Origin: Clostridiaceae bacterium
GTDB taxonomy: Bacteria; Bacillota; Clostridia; Oscillospirales; Acutalibacteraceae
NCBI GenBank assembly: GCA_016290665.1
Contig: JAEEUW010000004.1
Coordinates: forward strand, 1-46,978
Length of the DNA stretch: 46,978 nt
Direction of reading: 5' to 3'
Part shown: one piece after another, positions 23,821 through 34,000 of the stretch
How positions within the stretch are numbered: the first letter of the stretch is position 1
Layout of the letters: every line of letters starts with the position of its first letter
The notes under the pieces: generated by a model
Database searches by the model: none
Told to the model about the DNA's origin: nothing
Seen by the model: only the letters and a program-made list of their open reading frames with translations
Translations under genes and position numbers: made by a program

Positions 23821-26800
23821 ATGAAAAAAACAGTGAGAACATACACCAAGCGGACACTTTCCGTGTTTATGGCTGCTCTCATGCTGCTGACAGCATGGGT
23901 GTTTGTTGCGCCGACGGCTTCAGCGGCGACGGCTCAGCCGAAGCATACATACCGTTTTATATTGAAAAAGACGTCCGGTACCGGTAACTGGCGCGGCGAT
24001 TTTGACGGCGCAACCGGCAATGCTACCATCCAAATTACGGCGAAAAACAAAAACGGTACGAGCACAAGTACGACGATTAACACTACATATAACAGCAGCG
24101 ACTGGCTTCCCTCAGGAACGGGCGCAGGAAGCGAGAAAACCGTTTACACAAGCAGCAGCACCGAATACTTCCCGACCAGCATCAAGGTTACAACGAATAT
24201 CAACCGAAATGGTTCGGCGGTTGGCGGTCAGACCGGCTATGTGGATTGCTATCTGGAAGTTTTAAATGTAGAAAGCAATTCTTATGTCAGAAGTAACTGG
24301 GGCAATAAGGGGTTTACAGCTGATACAAACTTGATTGGTTCTGGCAGTACCAGTAAGAGTCAAACATGGACCTCATCTGCCGGTATTCCTGCAATTACGG
24401 CTGTTCGTTGGGCAAATGTGACGGAACAAAGTGTGACGGTTCCTGCCGATACAACAACAAATACGGTTACCGCGCCGACCGCAAAGGTCATCGACCAATA
24501 CGGTGTGGAATGGTGGGAGAACCCGAGCTATGCATTCAAGGGTGCCAGCAACAGCAACGCAACATCCAGCGATACGATTAGCGGTATTACGATTCAGAGC
24601 AGCACGGCAACCAGTACGCAATGCAAGATTGATTTCAAAAATGCAGCGAAAACGTGGGTGGCGAACTCGACAAACGGCGTCCCGGATGGAACGACCTATC
24701 AAAGATATGTCTATGTTACAGCATACTATAATAACAATGGAACATATCTGTATGGCAGAACGTATGGTTCTAGTTCCGACCAACGGTTCCCGATCAAGGT
24801 GACGAACTGCAAGTATACGCAGGAATATAATGCCAGTTTGCCGACGGTGGATGCGGATAAATACTCGACTTATACAGTTTCTCCGACCAGCTATTCTGTC
24901 TATTATGGTATCACTCCAACGAGGCAGAAAGCGATTGATAATAAATCAAGCACAAAAGACATTTATCCGCAAGAGTTAAAAGCGGCAGGTTATGAGTTCA
25001 AGGGCTTTTATGATTTTACAAGTGCAGCGTCCGCTGTGAGTTATGCTACTGCATGGTCAAATCCGGCATCCACATATACAAAGCTTGGAGATTCAACAAA
25101 ACTGACCGCTGAACATAAAACGACCACGAACAACAGTTCCCATCCATGGTATGCCGCATGGCAAGCGAAAAACGTCAAAGTTACCTATATCAACAATGAC
25201 GGGTCTGTGTTGAAAGAAAGCAATTACGGTAAGTACAATCAGAAAGCAAGTTATGTTGCTTCCGGCACGAACACAACCGATAAACTTTCTTCGGCTGCTC
25301 CGGCCAACCCGACCTTTGTCCATGCCCCCGGCGTGCAGGGTACTTATAAGTATAAGTTCGACCACTGGGAAGTCGTTTCCGCAAAGCAATTTGTGATGAG
25401 CAGTGACGGCACGCAAGAGCAGGTGGATTACAGCGACCTGGTCGGCACGCCCTATGATACCGCCGTGATGCGCGGCGACACGGTGTTCCAGGCGATTTAT
25501 GTGCTTGATACGGAAAACGGCACCTATGAGAACTATACCATTACTTATTGGAACGGTTATTTGAACAACAGTTCCGAGTATAACACGACGTACGGTACGT
25601 ACAATTATCTTGCCAACGGTTACAAGACCGTGACCTATGAACCGGCAAACGAGGTAGAAGAAGGAACCTATGAATATGAATTCCTCGGCTGGGCGCAGAA
25701 GGTTCCAGGCGACGACAACCATGTCTACTTCCAGGATTGGGATCCGAGCGCGAACGAAGGCCAAGGCGGCTATGTGCCGGTGAGCAACGCGCAGACCCCG
25801 CTGAGCGACACCAAGGTCTATCGTACCACCACCTGGGTCGCCGTCTACGGCCGCAAGTTCATTGACTATACCATCAACTTCATTTATACCGACCGCACGG
25901 AGACCCCGGACGGCTACAGCTACGCGCTGGCGCAGAACCACGAGCAGACGCCGCTGCACTACGGCGATTCGATCACGGTCCCGGTCTATAACGAAGACTT
26001 CTTCGATTACACCGGCAAGGTGGAAGGCCAGGCGAACAACAAGCTCGGCTATACCTATAAGTTCAACGGCTGGAATACAACGCCTGCGGCAACCGTGACC
26101 GGAAATGTGACCTATACCGCGCAGTATACCGAACGCGCGGGTATCTATCACATCCAGTTTGTCGATTACGACGAAACGGTGCTGAATCCGGAAGATTACG
26201 ATCCGGACAGCTATGACCCGCTGGACGAAGAACACACCGCGCCGCAGGGGATCGGCTGGTTCAAATACGGCGACGACATCACCGCCGCGGAAGCGGCCGC
26301 CCGCGCCCTGCTGACCGGCAAGACCTACCGCGACGATGAGTTTGAATACACCTTCGACGGTTGGGATAAGACCGTGCAGACGACCGCGAAGGACGACGCA
26401 GTATACACCGCCGTTTATACCAGAGACCGGCTGTATACCGTGACCTATGTCAACGAGGGCAGCGAGGTCGCGACCTGGAAGGGCGTGGCGGGCGAATACG
26501 TGCCCGCGTTCCCGCAGGTGGAAACCGTTGACCCCGACACGAGCAACCCGATCGCCGCGCCGCTTGCCGCGCCGCAAAGAGGCCGCGACGACTATGCGGA
26601 AGCCTATACCTTCGAAGGCTGGGCCGACGAGGCGTATAATCCCAAGACCCCGGCAGAGGTCCTGGTCAACAAAGACGGCATGAGCAATTACGAGATGCCG
26701 GCAGAGGATATCACGCTGTATGCGCAGTATACCTGCACCCTGACCGATTATGAAATCAACTTCATCTACGGTCGGCCCGACGAAAACAACGTAATGCCGG

Positions 26801-29800
26801 ATCATAAGCAGTCGCTGCATTACGGCGACGACGTCGAGATTCCGACAGACGTTGCGAGACCGGACGACACGACCTATCATTATGAGTTCCGCGGCTGGGA
26901 CAAGACGGTCAGCGAAACCTGCAAGGGCAGCGCGACCTATACCGCGCTTTACAGAAAGAGCTATGTCTATTACACCGTGATGTGGTATCAGCCCGATCTG
27001 TCGAGCGAGCAGCAGACCATGACAGTCGGCGGCGAACCGCGGTTCTACTATGCGCCTTCGACCGAAAAGGTCCGCGACGACGAAACCTATATCTACAACA
27101 ACCTGATCTCGGCGCCGTATCAGGAGCCGAACGCGCCGCCGAAACCGGACGCCGAGCATGAATATGTGCTTGCCGGCTGGCTGTATAAGGACACGCTTGG
27201 CAACGAGACGCCGACCCTGCTGACCCGTGCCGACCGTGTGACGATCACGAACCACATGGTATACGATAACCTGCCCGAGAATCGAGCGGGCAAGATCGAG
27301 CTGGTCCCGCTCTTTGAGAAAGCAGCGGACGTCAAGACCGTGACCTTCCTGGATGAAGACGGCACCCTGCTCGGCACGCAGAAGGTGCCCTACGGCACAC
27401 TGTTCAAGGACATCAACATTGGCACCCTGCCCGCCAAGACCGCAACGGAGACCGACCACTACTCGCTGGACGGCTGGCTACTGAAAGACGAGCAAACCGG
27501 ATTGTTTGCGGAAACGATTCTTGACAAAGATACCTACGAGGTGGAAGTCCACATCACCGTCAAGGCGAAGTTCTCGGCAAAGCCGCACGAATATGAACTG
27601 GTTGCGACCACGACAGCCCCGACTTTCTTTGCAGAAGGCGAAGGCGAGCTCCTGTGTGCGGCCTGCAACAAGTCGGGCACCACGACGCTGCCGAAGCTGA
27701 AAGACGGCGTTGTACCGACCGGCCGCATCAAGGTGAAGGACCAGCAGTGGCTGGATATTGCGGATGACGAGGGTCCTGTTCTGGCCGCCGGACAGAGCGT
27801 GTTCATCGTCAACACCGCCGACACGGCAGCCGCAACGACCTATTATCTGAACAAGCACACCAAGCAAACCGTTCTCTCGCTGCCCGACGGCGCGAACCCG
27901 AACGACTATCAGGCCCTGACCTATAACGACGGCGGCGTCGGCAGTCAGGTCGGAAATATCTATCTCTATGCGTCCAAGACGGCTGTCACGCCGGAGGATG
28001 TTGCAGCAGACGACTGGTACCGCTGCTTCAACTATACAGAATACCACCAGCATAACCCCGATGCGACCGAGGCAAACTTCAGCGCGACGGTCGGCGACCT
28101 TGCAAGTGCAATCGAGGTGGCAGATGGCGAAACCTTCATCATCTATGCGAAGATCGTTGACCGCGGCGATCCCGCGAACGTCACCTATATCAGCACCGCG
28201 AAGCTGACCTATGACGGCACTCCGCCGGTCATCACGATTACCAGCACCGACGAAAAGGAGACCGTCAAGCACTGCGTGGACGCGACGGTGGAAGTGGAAG
28301 AAGGCTCCATATTCTTCATCACAAAGAACGGCGAGGAACTGTCCACCGTTCAAAGAACGTATACGGAGAAGGGCGAATACACCGTTATCGCCTATGACGA
28401 AGCCGGCAACGTTTCCCGCAAGTCGTTTGAGATCATCGGCAGCCACAGCCCGAAGACGGTTGTCACGGCGTCCACCTGCACCGAAGGCGGCGAACAGTTT
28501 GACGTCTGCCGTACCTGCGACAAGGTTATTTCGGAAGTGAGCGAAACACCGCCGCTCGGCCACAAGCTGAAATACCGCGTCAAGCAGCCGACCTGCACCG
28601 AAGACGGCACGGTCACCGTGACCTGCCGCCGCTGCGGCGAGGCGATCAACGATCTTGTTGACGGCTACACCGCCGAAGACGGCGTCTACACCGGCGCGAT
28701 TCTGGCCCAGTTGGCGGATCCCGACACCGAAGACGGCACCTTTGAACGCCTGATTGCCGTCGGCGCGCACACCTGGGGCGACTGGGAAGTCAAGACGCCC
28801 GCCACCTGCATGGCCACCGGCGAAAAGGTGCGTTACTGCACGAAATGCGGCGAAGAGGATTCCGATGTGATCCCGATCGACGAGAACGCGCACCGCTGGA
28901 GCGCTTCGACCTACAGCAAGCCCGCAACCTGCACGGAGCCCGGCGAAACCTACCGGATCTGCCGCTACAACGAAGCGCACCATCAGCACGTCGCTGACAT
29001 CGAGCCGACCGGCCACATTGCCGCGGACGAATGGGTCGAGACCCTTGCACCGACCTGCACCGAACCGGGCACAGAGGTCCAGTATTGTAAGTTCCACGGC
29101 CTTGTGAACGGCGAAGTTGCAGCGTCGACGGTTGTTGTGAACACCCGTGAAGTCGCCGCGCTCGGCCACGACTTCTCCGTCTTTGTGGAAACGGTTCCTC
29201 CGAGATGGGACGGCGCGACCCCGGTTCAGGGCTATGACGTTTACAAGTGCAGCCGCTGCACGGAAACGACGCATCTCAACTTCAAGGATCCCGAAGACAA
29301 CGTGACGGTGACCTTCGTGGTCAACGGCGTTGTCGGCGAGCCTGTTGAAACCGCCAAGGGCAGCACGCTGAACACGGTTGCGAAGCCTGACACCGCAAAG
29401 GCGAGCGACAACACCTACAAATACACCTTCGCCGGCTGGAAGAAGGCCGTGAAGAACGACGAGGACGTTTGGGTAGCCACCGGCGAAGTTCTGAAGGATA
29501 CGTTCGCCATTACCGAAAATGTGACGCTGATCGCGACCTATACGGAAAGCTACATCAACTACTGCGTCGAATTCCTGTATGATACCGGCTTGAGATACAA
29601 GATCAAGGGCTATTCCCACTGGAACGAAGTCATCACCGTTGAAGATCCGACGAAGGACGCCGACGTTAACGCGACTTACACCTTTGCAGGCTGGAAGAAG
29701 GCCGTCCAGAATGAGGATGAGACCTGGAGCGCCACCGGTGATATCGTGAATGAGATCATCTGCAAGGGCGATGCGACCTATATCGCCGTGTTCAACCCCA

Positions 29801-30633
29801 CAGCGATCAAATACACCGTGATCTGGGCTGACCGCGCCGGCGCGAACTATGTTGCGCTGAAGACCTTGACCGACGTGGACGGCGGCAGCGACGTCAGCGC
29901 CCAGGCGCCCGACCTGCCCGCTTCGACCAAGACCGCCAACGTCAACGGCCACTGGGTCGTGACCGGTTGGGACATCTCCCCGACGAACGTGACGCAGAAC
30001 CTTGTCATCCGTCCGGTGGAAGTCCAGGAAGCGCACAACTACGCCACGACGAATACGCCCGCGAGCTGCACAGAACCCGCAAAGACGACCTACACCTGTG
30101 CCTGCGGTTACAATTATTCGACCACGAGCGGCAGACCCAACGGTCATACTTGGACCGTGACCGAACGCGTGAACCCGACTGCCACAACCGACGGCTATGA
30201 GCTGCGTGAATGCTCCGTCTGCCACGTTCAGGATCGCGTTGTACTCGACAAGACCGGCATGATCAACCTGAAGGTTACCGTGAAGGATCAGAACGGCAAC
30301 CCGGTCAGCGGCGTCACTGTAAAGGTCTATGACGGCGACACCTTCATCGGCAGCGACGTTTCGAACTCCAGCGGCGTTGCGACCATCCCTGTACCCGAGG
30401 CGAAGACCTACCGAATCGTCATCGAAGGCAAGGAAGGCACCGTCACCGTTGACGCAAACGGCAGAGTGACCGGCGGCAACATTCCGACGGTGGACCGCAA
30501 TAACGGCGGCAGCCACGGCTGCGACTGCACCTGCCACAAGAGCGGCTTCTGGCCGATGATCTTCCGGTTCTTCCACAAGATCATCAAGATGATCACCGGC
30601 GAATTCCGGTGCTGCCCGGATGCCAACTATTAA
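23821..30633 (+). CDS. Giant secreted multidomain repeat protein (2,270 aa)
   Basis: The signal peptide ends near TASAAT (about 36). Residues 37-440 are Ser/Thr/Asn-rich beta sequence without recognised family. About 448-1255 holds InlB B-repeat-like units (strands ending in FDHWEV, FNGWNT, FDGWDK, FEGWAD, FRGWDK, with AxYT between). About 1260-1535 is mixed Ig-like sequence (TPPVITITS, AYDEAGNVSRKSFEI). About 1541-1830 repeats TCTExG followed by CxxC (CRTCDK, CRRCGE, CTKCGE, CSRCTE). About 1835-2080 has more InlB-like units (TFAGWKKAV twice). 2148-2222 is a carboxypeptidase-regulatory-like domain (VKDQNGNPVSGVTVKVYDG). The tail (2232-2270) is Cys-rich: CDCTCH, a helix FWPMIFRFFHKIIKMI, then RCC. 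There is no LPXTG motif. Likely a surface adhesin or matrix protein. Confidence 0.9.
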   Translation: MKKTVRTYTKRTLSVFMAALMLLTAWVFVAPTASAATAQPKHTYRFILKKTSGTGNWRGDFDGATGNATIQITAKNKNGTSTSTTINTTYNSSDWLPSGTGAGSEKTVYTSSSTEYFPTSIKVTTNINRNGSAVGGQTGYVDCYLEVLNVESNSYVRSNWGNKGFTADTNLIGSGSTSKSQTWTSSAGIPAITAVRWANVTEQSVTVPADTTTNTVTAPTAKVIDQYGVEWWENPSYAFKGASNSNATSSDTISGITIQSSTATSTQCKIDFKNAAKTWVANSTNGVPDGTTYQRYVYVTAYYNNNGTYLYGRTYGSSSDQRFPIKVTNCKYTQEYNASLPTVDADKYSTYTVSPTSYSVYYGITPTRQKAIDNKSSTKDIYPQELKAAGYEFKGFYDFTSAASAVSYATAWSNPASTYTKLGDSTKLTAEHKTTTNNSSHPWYAAWQAKNVKVTYINNDGSVLKESNYGKYNQKASYVASGTNTTDKLSSAAPANPTFVHAPGVQGTYKYKFDHWEVVSAKQFVMSSDGTQEQVDYSDLVGTPYDTAVMRGDTVFQAIYVLDTENGTYENYTITYWNGYLNNSSEYNTTYGTYNYLANGYKTVTYEPANEVEEGTYEYEFLGWAQKVPGDDNHVYFQDWDPSANEGQGGYVPVSNAQTPLSDTKVYRTTTWVAVYGRKFIDYTINFIYTDRTETPDGYSYALAQNHEQTPLHYGDSITVPVYNEDFFDYTGKVEGQANNKLGYTYKFNGWNTTPAATVTGNVTYTAQYTERAGIYHIQFVDYDETVLNPEDYDPDSYDPLDEEHTAPQGIGWFKYGDDITAAEAAARALLTGKTYRDDEFEYTFDGWDKTVQTTAKDDAVYTAVYTRDRLYTVTYVNEGSEVATWKGVAGEYVPAFPQVETVDPDTSNPIAAPLAAPQRGRDDYAEAYTFEGWADEAYNPKTPAEVLVNKDGMSNYEMPAEDITLYAQYTCTLTDYEINFIYGRPDENNVMPDHKQSLHYGDDVEIPTDVARPDDTTYHYEFRGWDKTVSETCKGSATYTALYRKSYVYYTVMWYQPDLSSEQQTMTVGGEPRFYYAPSTEKVRDDETYIYNNLISAPYQEPNAPPKPDAEHEYVLAGWLYKDTLGNETPTLLTRADRVTITNHMVYDNLPENRAGKIELVPLFEKAADVKTVTFLDEDGTLLGTQKVPYGTLFKDINIGTLPAKTATETDHYSLDGWLLKDEQTGLFAETILDKDTYEVEVHITVKAKFSAKPHEYELVATTTAPTFFAEGEGELLCAACNKSGTTTLPKLKDGVVPTGRIKVKDQQWLDIADDEGPVLAAGQSVFIVNTADTAAATTYYLNKHTKQTVLSLPDGANPNDYQALTYNDGGVGSQVGNIYLYASKTAVTPEDVAADDWYRCFNYTEYHQHNPDATEANFSATVGDLASAIEVADGETFIIYAKIVDRGDPANVTYISTAKLTYDGTPPVITITSTDEKETVKHCVDATVEVEEGSIFFITKNGEELSTVQRTYTEKGEYTVIAYDEAGNVSRKSFEIIGSHSPKTVVTASTCTEGGEQFDVCRTCDKVISEVSETPPLGHKLKYRVKQPTCTEDGTVTVTCRRCGEAINDLVDGYTAEDGVYTGAILAQLADPDTEDGTFERLIAVGAHTWGDWEVKTPATCMATGEKVRYCTKCGEEDSDVIPIDENAHRWSASTYSKPATCTEPGETYRICRYNEAHHQHVADIEPTGHIAADEWVETLAPTCTEPGTEVQYCKFHGLVNGEVAASTVVVNTREVAALGHDFSVFVETVPPRWDGATPVQGYDVYKCSRCTETTHLNFKDPEDNVTVTFVVNGVVGEPVETAKGSTLNTVAKPDTAKASDNTYKYTFAGWKKAVKNDEDVWVATGEVLKDTFAITENVTLIATYTESYINYCVEFLYDTGLRYKIKGYSHWNEVITVEDPTKDADVNATYTFAGWKKAVQNEDETWSATGDIVNEIICKGDATYIAVFNPTAIKYTVIWADRAGANYVALKTLTDVDGGSDVSAQAPDLPASTKTANVNGHWVVTGWDISPTNVTQNLVIRPVEVQEAHNYATTNTPASCTEPAKTTYTCACGYNYSTTSGRPNGHTWTVTERVNPTATTDGYELRECSVCHVQDRVVLDKTGMINLKVTVKDQNGNPVSGVTVKVYDGDTFIGSDVSNSSGVATIPVPEAKTYRIVIEGKEGTVTVDANGRVTGGNIPTVDRNNGGSHGCDCTCHKSGFWPMIFRFFHKIIKMITGEFRCCPDANY

Positions 30634-30643
30634 ACACAGCTTG

Positions 30644-30669
30644 AAAAAACCCGCTTCGGCGGGTTTTTT
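30644..30669 (+). terminator. Terminator of the 2,270-aa protein gene
   Basis: A perfect 11-bp stem AAAAAACCCGC with TTCG loop is followed by the T-tract, 10 nt past the stop codon. Confidence 0.93.
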
Positions 30670-30860
30670 CTTTTGCCGCGGCGGCGGGACGGCGGGTTGG
30701 GTTCGTTGCGGCGTCGGGGCGCGAACCGCCCGCCCCAAAAAGACAGATTGCAACACGCCGGAAACAAACCCGACACATTTATTGCGACGGCAAAGTCATT
30801 CTACACAAAAGGGAATCGTGCCGATTATTCAAAATGTAGAAAATGAAGAGATATTAAAAA

Positions 30861-30894
30861 AAGCATTGCATTGCTTTTTTTTTGCTGCTATAAT
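30861..30894 (+). promoter_or_regulatory. Promoter of the giant repeat gene, overlapping an A/T palindrome
   Basis: TTGCAT (30866-30871), 17 nt, TATAAT (30889-30894). The -35 box is in the loop of a palindrome of about 10 bp with A-rich and T-rich arms (AGCA, TTGCAT, TGCT centre). The leader to 31038 is about 140 nt. The rest of 30634-31037 holds the upstream terminator and otherwise featureless sequence. Confidence 0.7.
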
Positions 30895-31037
30895 TAGTAC
30901 GATTATAGGTGTCTCTATCGGTGAATTCTGCCCATTTTTCGGTTTTTACCAAAAAAATCGGGACTTTTTCGGAATTATTGTAGGGAAATCCTATGTTGTT
31001 CATATACACTTTTCAATGGTTCTAAGGAGGAATCACA

Positions 31038-34000
31038 ATGAAACTTGGAAAGAAAGCATTGAGCTGCCTGCTTGCGATTATGATGATCGTGACCAGTATT
31101 TCCGTTTGCTTCAGCGTGCTTGCGGCGGGCGACGGAACGACACAGCTCAACAACCTTGCCAATCAGATCGTCATGAACTGGGACGGTCTGAATGCGGCTG
31201 TGACTGCGTTCAACGCGAACAAGAACGAAAGCACGGCGGCTAAGGTGCCTGTTTTGAAAACAGACACCTCCCATGCGATTGTGGAGGTTGACACCTATCT
31301 TGGCGGCTGGCTTGCGGTTGCGCAGGCGTATTCTGCCTATGTGGCGGCGGTGCGCCCGACCAACACGACGCTGTCGGTCAACGGCACAACCTATGATGTG
31401 CGGACCTATGACGGCCTGTGGGGCTATGCCGTTGCGAAGATCGGCGATGCAGGCGGCCTGACGTCGGCGCAATATAACAGCGTCCTTTCCTTCTTCCGCT
31501 TTAACCAGAACGCGACCGGACAGGCGCAGGTGCCCAGCACTACAAGCTTTACGCTGGATATTGAGCCGGGCTATGACATAACGGCTTATCCCGACGTCGC
31601 CTCCATCGATCCGAGCAAGGCGTATAAGACCGGCACCATGACCTTCTCGTTCAGCGGGAACTTTATCAACGGTTCCTCGTTTACGTCTTCGACTGAAAGC
31701 TATGCGAGTGAGATCGGCGACCTGAAAACGGTTCTGGAAAGCCTTGTCAGCACGAGCGGCACCAATAACTTCAATTACTGGCTGAACACCTGGTCCAACC
31801 AGCCGCATACGAACGAAGAGTATGTGGCAATGGCAAATGAAAACGGTCAGGCTGGCTGGGTCTTCAACAGTTACTCGCTTGCGGTCAACGATTTGTCCTC
31901 CAACGCCTATTTCCCGGAAATCGCCGCCGACAGCAGCAAGGCCGAGCTCCTTTGGGACCACTTTGTTGCGCCTGTTGTGGGCAAAAGCTATGACGAAACC
32001 TACAACTGGCTGTACAGCGACCTGCGCGACTACGCGCTGCGCGGCTATGCCAACGCGCATATTGCCACGATCGACGCCCTGATGGCCGAAAACGCCAATT
32101 CCGGCAACTATGCCGGCTACCAGATGAAGGATTACTATGTCCGTCTGGCAGCGGAAAAGGAGCAGCTCGACAACCAGAGAGACTTCAACCAGGTGCTCTG
32201 CGCCGACGAAGTCAAGGCGATTATCACCTCCGGCGATCCGTTCAGGGGCGCGAACTATCTCAACGAGTTCGAAGCGCTGGTTGCGGCCGTGAAGGTCAAG
32301 GTGGCGAAGTATTACGCTGCGGAATACGGCGACAACTTCGATTTGCTGCTCAACTACCGTGTGCCGGCCTATAACCACTCCATCGACACCGAAGCTACGG
32401 CCTGGGAAGCCAACGATTACTTCCCGGCGGACGCGGGCATGGAGGGCGTGAGCTACGCCAAGATCATCGGCGCGCAGAATTCGGCGAGCAACGTGGTGGA
32501 ACAGCTGACCACGGAAGACATCACCTATGTCATCGACCCGGATACCGGCGAGGTTTCGGGCTCCGCGGGCACCGACGGGAAGACCCTTGCCGCGAAGTTC
32601 GTGCGGGAAGCCACGATCCTGATCGCCCTCATTGACACCAACATTCTGCTCTACGGTACGTTTGACGACATTTCGGCCAGCGTTTCCGCCCATAACCATG
32701 TCATTACCGAGGCGGACTACAACGCACTGAAAGCCAAGCTCAGCGCGGCCGAGATCGAAGTCGGCGGCGCCAGTGCGTTCCGGCTGAAGGCGCAGATGGA
32801 CGATTTCATGTCCAAATATATCCTCGGCGGCAAGCGTTTCTCTGAGCTTTATGCGCTGGAAGAGGAATACCGTGCCCTCTATAATCAGGCGACAAACATC
32901 CAGGCGAGCAACCACGCCCTCTTTGAGGCGGTCTTCTCGTCCGATGAGGCGTTCGCCGCGACCTATACGGTCTATATGAACCACATCAAGGGCATGATGG
33001 CGAAGCGCGTGTATGAGCAGTATGCCCGCGTCAAGAAGTATTATGACGAAGGCGCCCCGGCCAACGCCAGCGGCAACAGCACCTATTTTGATTCCTACTG
33101 GAACTTTGAAGCGATTCTGAATCTTTGGGATAACATCGACCTTGCGAACCCGACGTCACTGTTCAACGCGCTGGCAACTGTGCCGGCCTATGACCCGACC
33201 ACGGAAGAAGCTGTGGCGGAAGGGCTGCCGACCGTTGCGCAGATTCAGAACCTTTACAACCTGATCACGAACACCACCAACGGTTATGTCAAGGTTGCAA
33301 CCGATTATAAGAACGCTCTGGCGGCGCTGCGCAACAGCCTGATCAGCGGCACTGACTACAGCATCATGACCGGCATTCTGACGCAGAACGGCGGCAGCGG
33401 CAAATACGGCTGGGTCTCCTCCATCGGCAGACTGAGCGTGACGGACATCTATAACTTCGTCAAAGAGATCGGTCTGACCTCCTACAGCAACCTGACGGAG
33501 CCCAACATCCGCGACCTGATGGACGGCTCGATCTCCGATTTCGACGACATCCTTGTTTCCGAGGATATCGGCACCTTGCTCGACAACCTGATTTCGGTGG
33601 ATGTAACCGACGATCAGGGCAATCCCGTCATCGACCCCGCCACCGGCGAGCCGCAGAAGACGGGCTTCCTCGGCGTGTGGCAGTATGACTATACCGAGGT
33701 CAACGGCACCTATCACAAGGGCCGCTTCTATACCCCGACGTCCGGCAACAACGCCGGCAAGATGGTGGAGCGCACCGGAGACGCCGGTACGTCCAACGGT
33801 CCCGACAAGGTCAAGAACCTGCGTGAATTCCTGATCAACACGATCCGCAACCTGCTGTTCAACGGCAACCTGCAGACCACGCTGTTCAAGACCATTTACC
33901 CGATGATCGGCAACCTGCTGCAGGATCCCGGTACCTATTCGGACTTCGCGAACGAAGGCGGCGTCCCGGGCAAGATGAAGATTTACGACGTTTGGGTATC

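Noticed and set aside
30500-30633. Sortase LPXTG anchor on the 2,270-aa protein
   Set aside because: No LPXTG-like motif precedes the hydrophobic segment, and the tail ends in Cys-Cys and Tyr rather than a basic cluster.
25093-30756. Long minus-strand frames (788 and 1,092 codons) opposite the 2,270-aa gene
   Set aside because: Same mirror effect of GC-rich codon use; no motifs, and the plus frame is a clear repeat protein.
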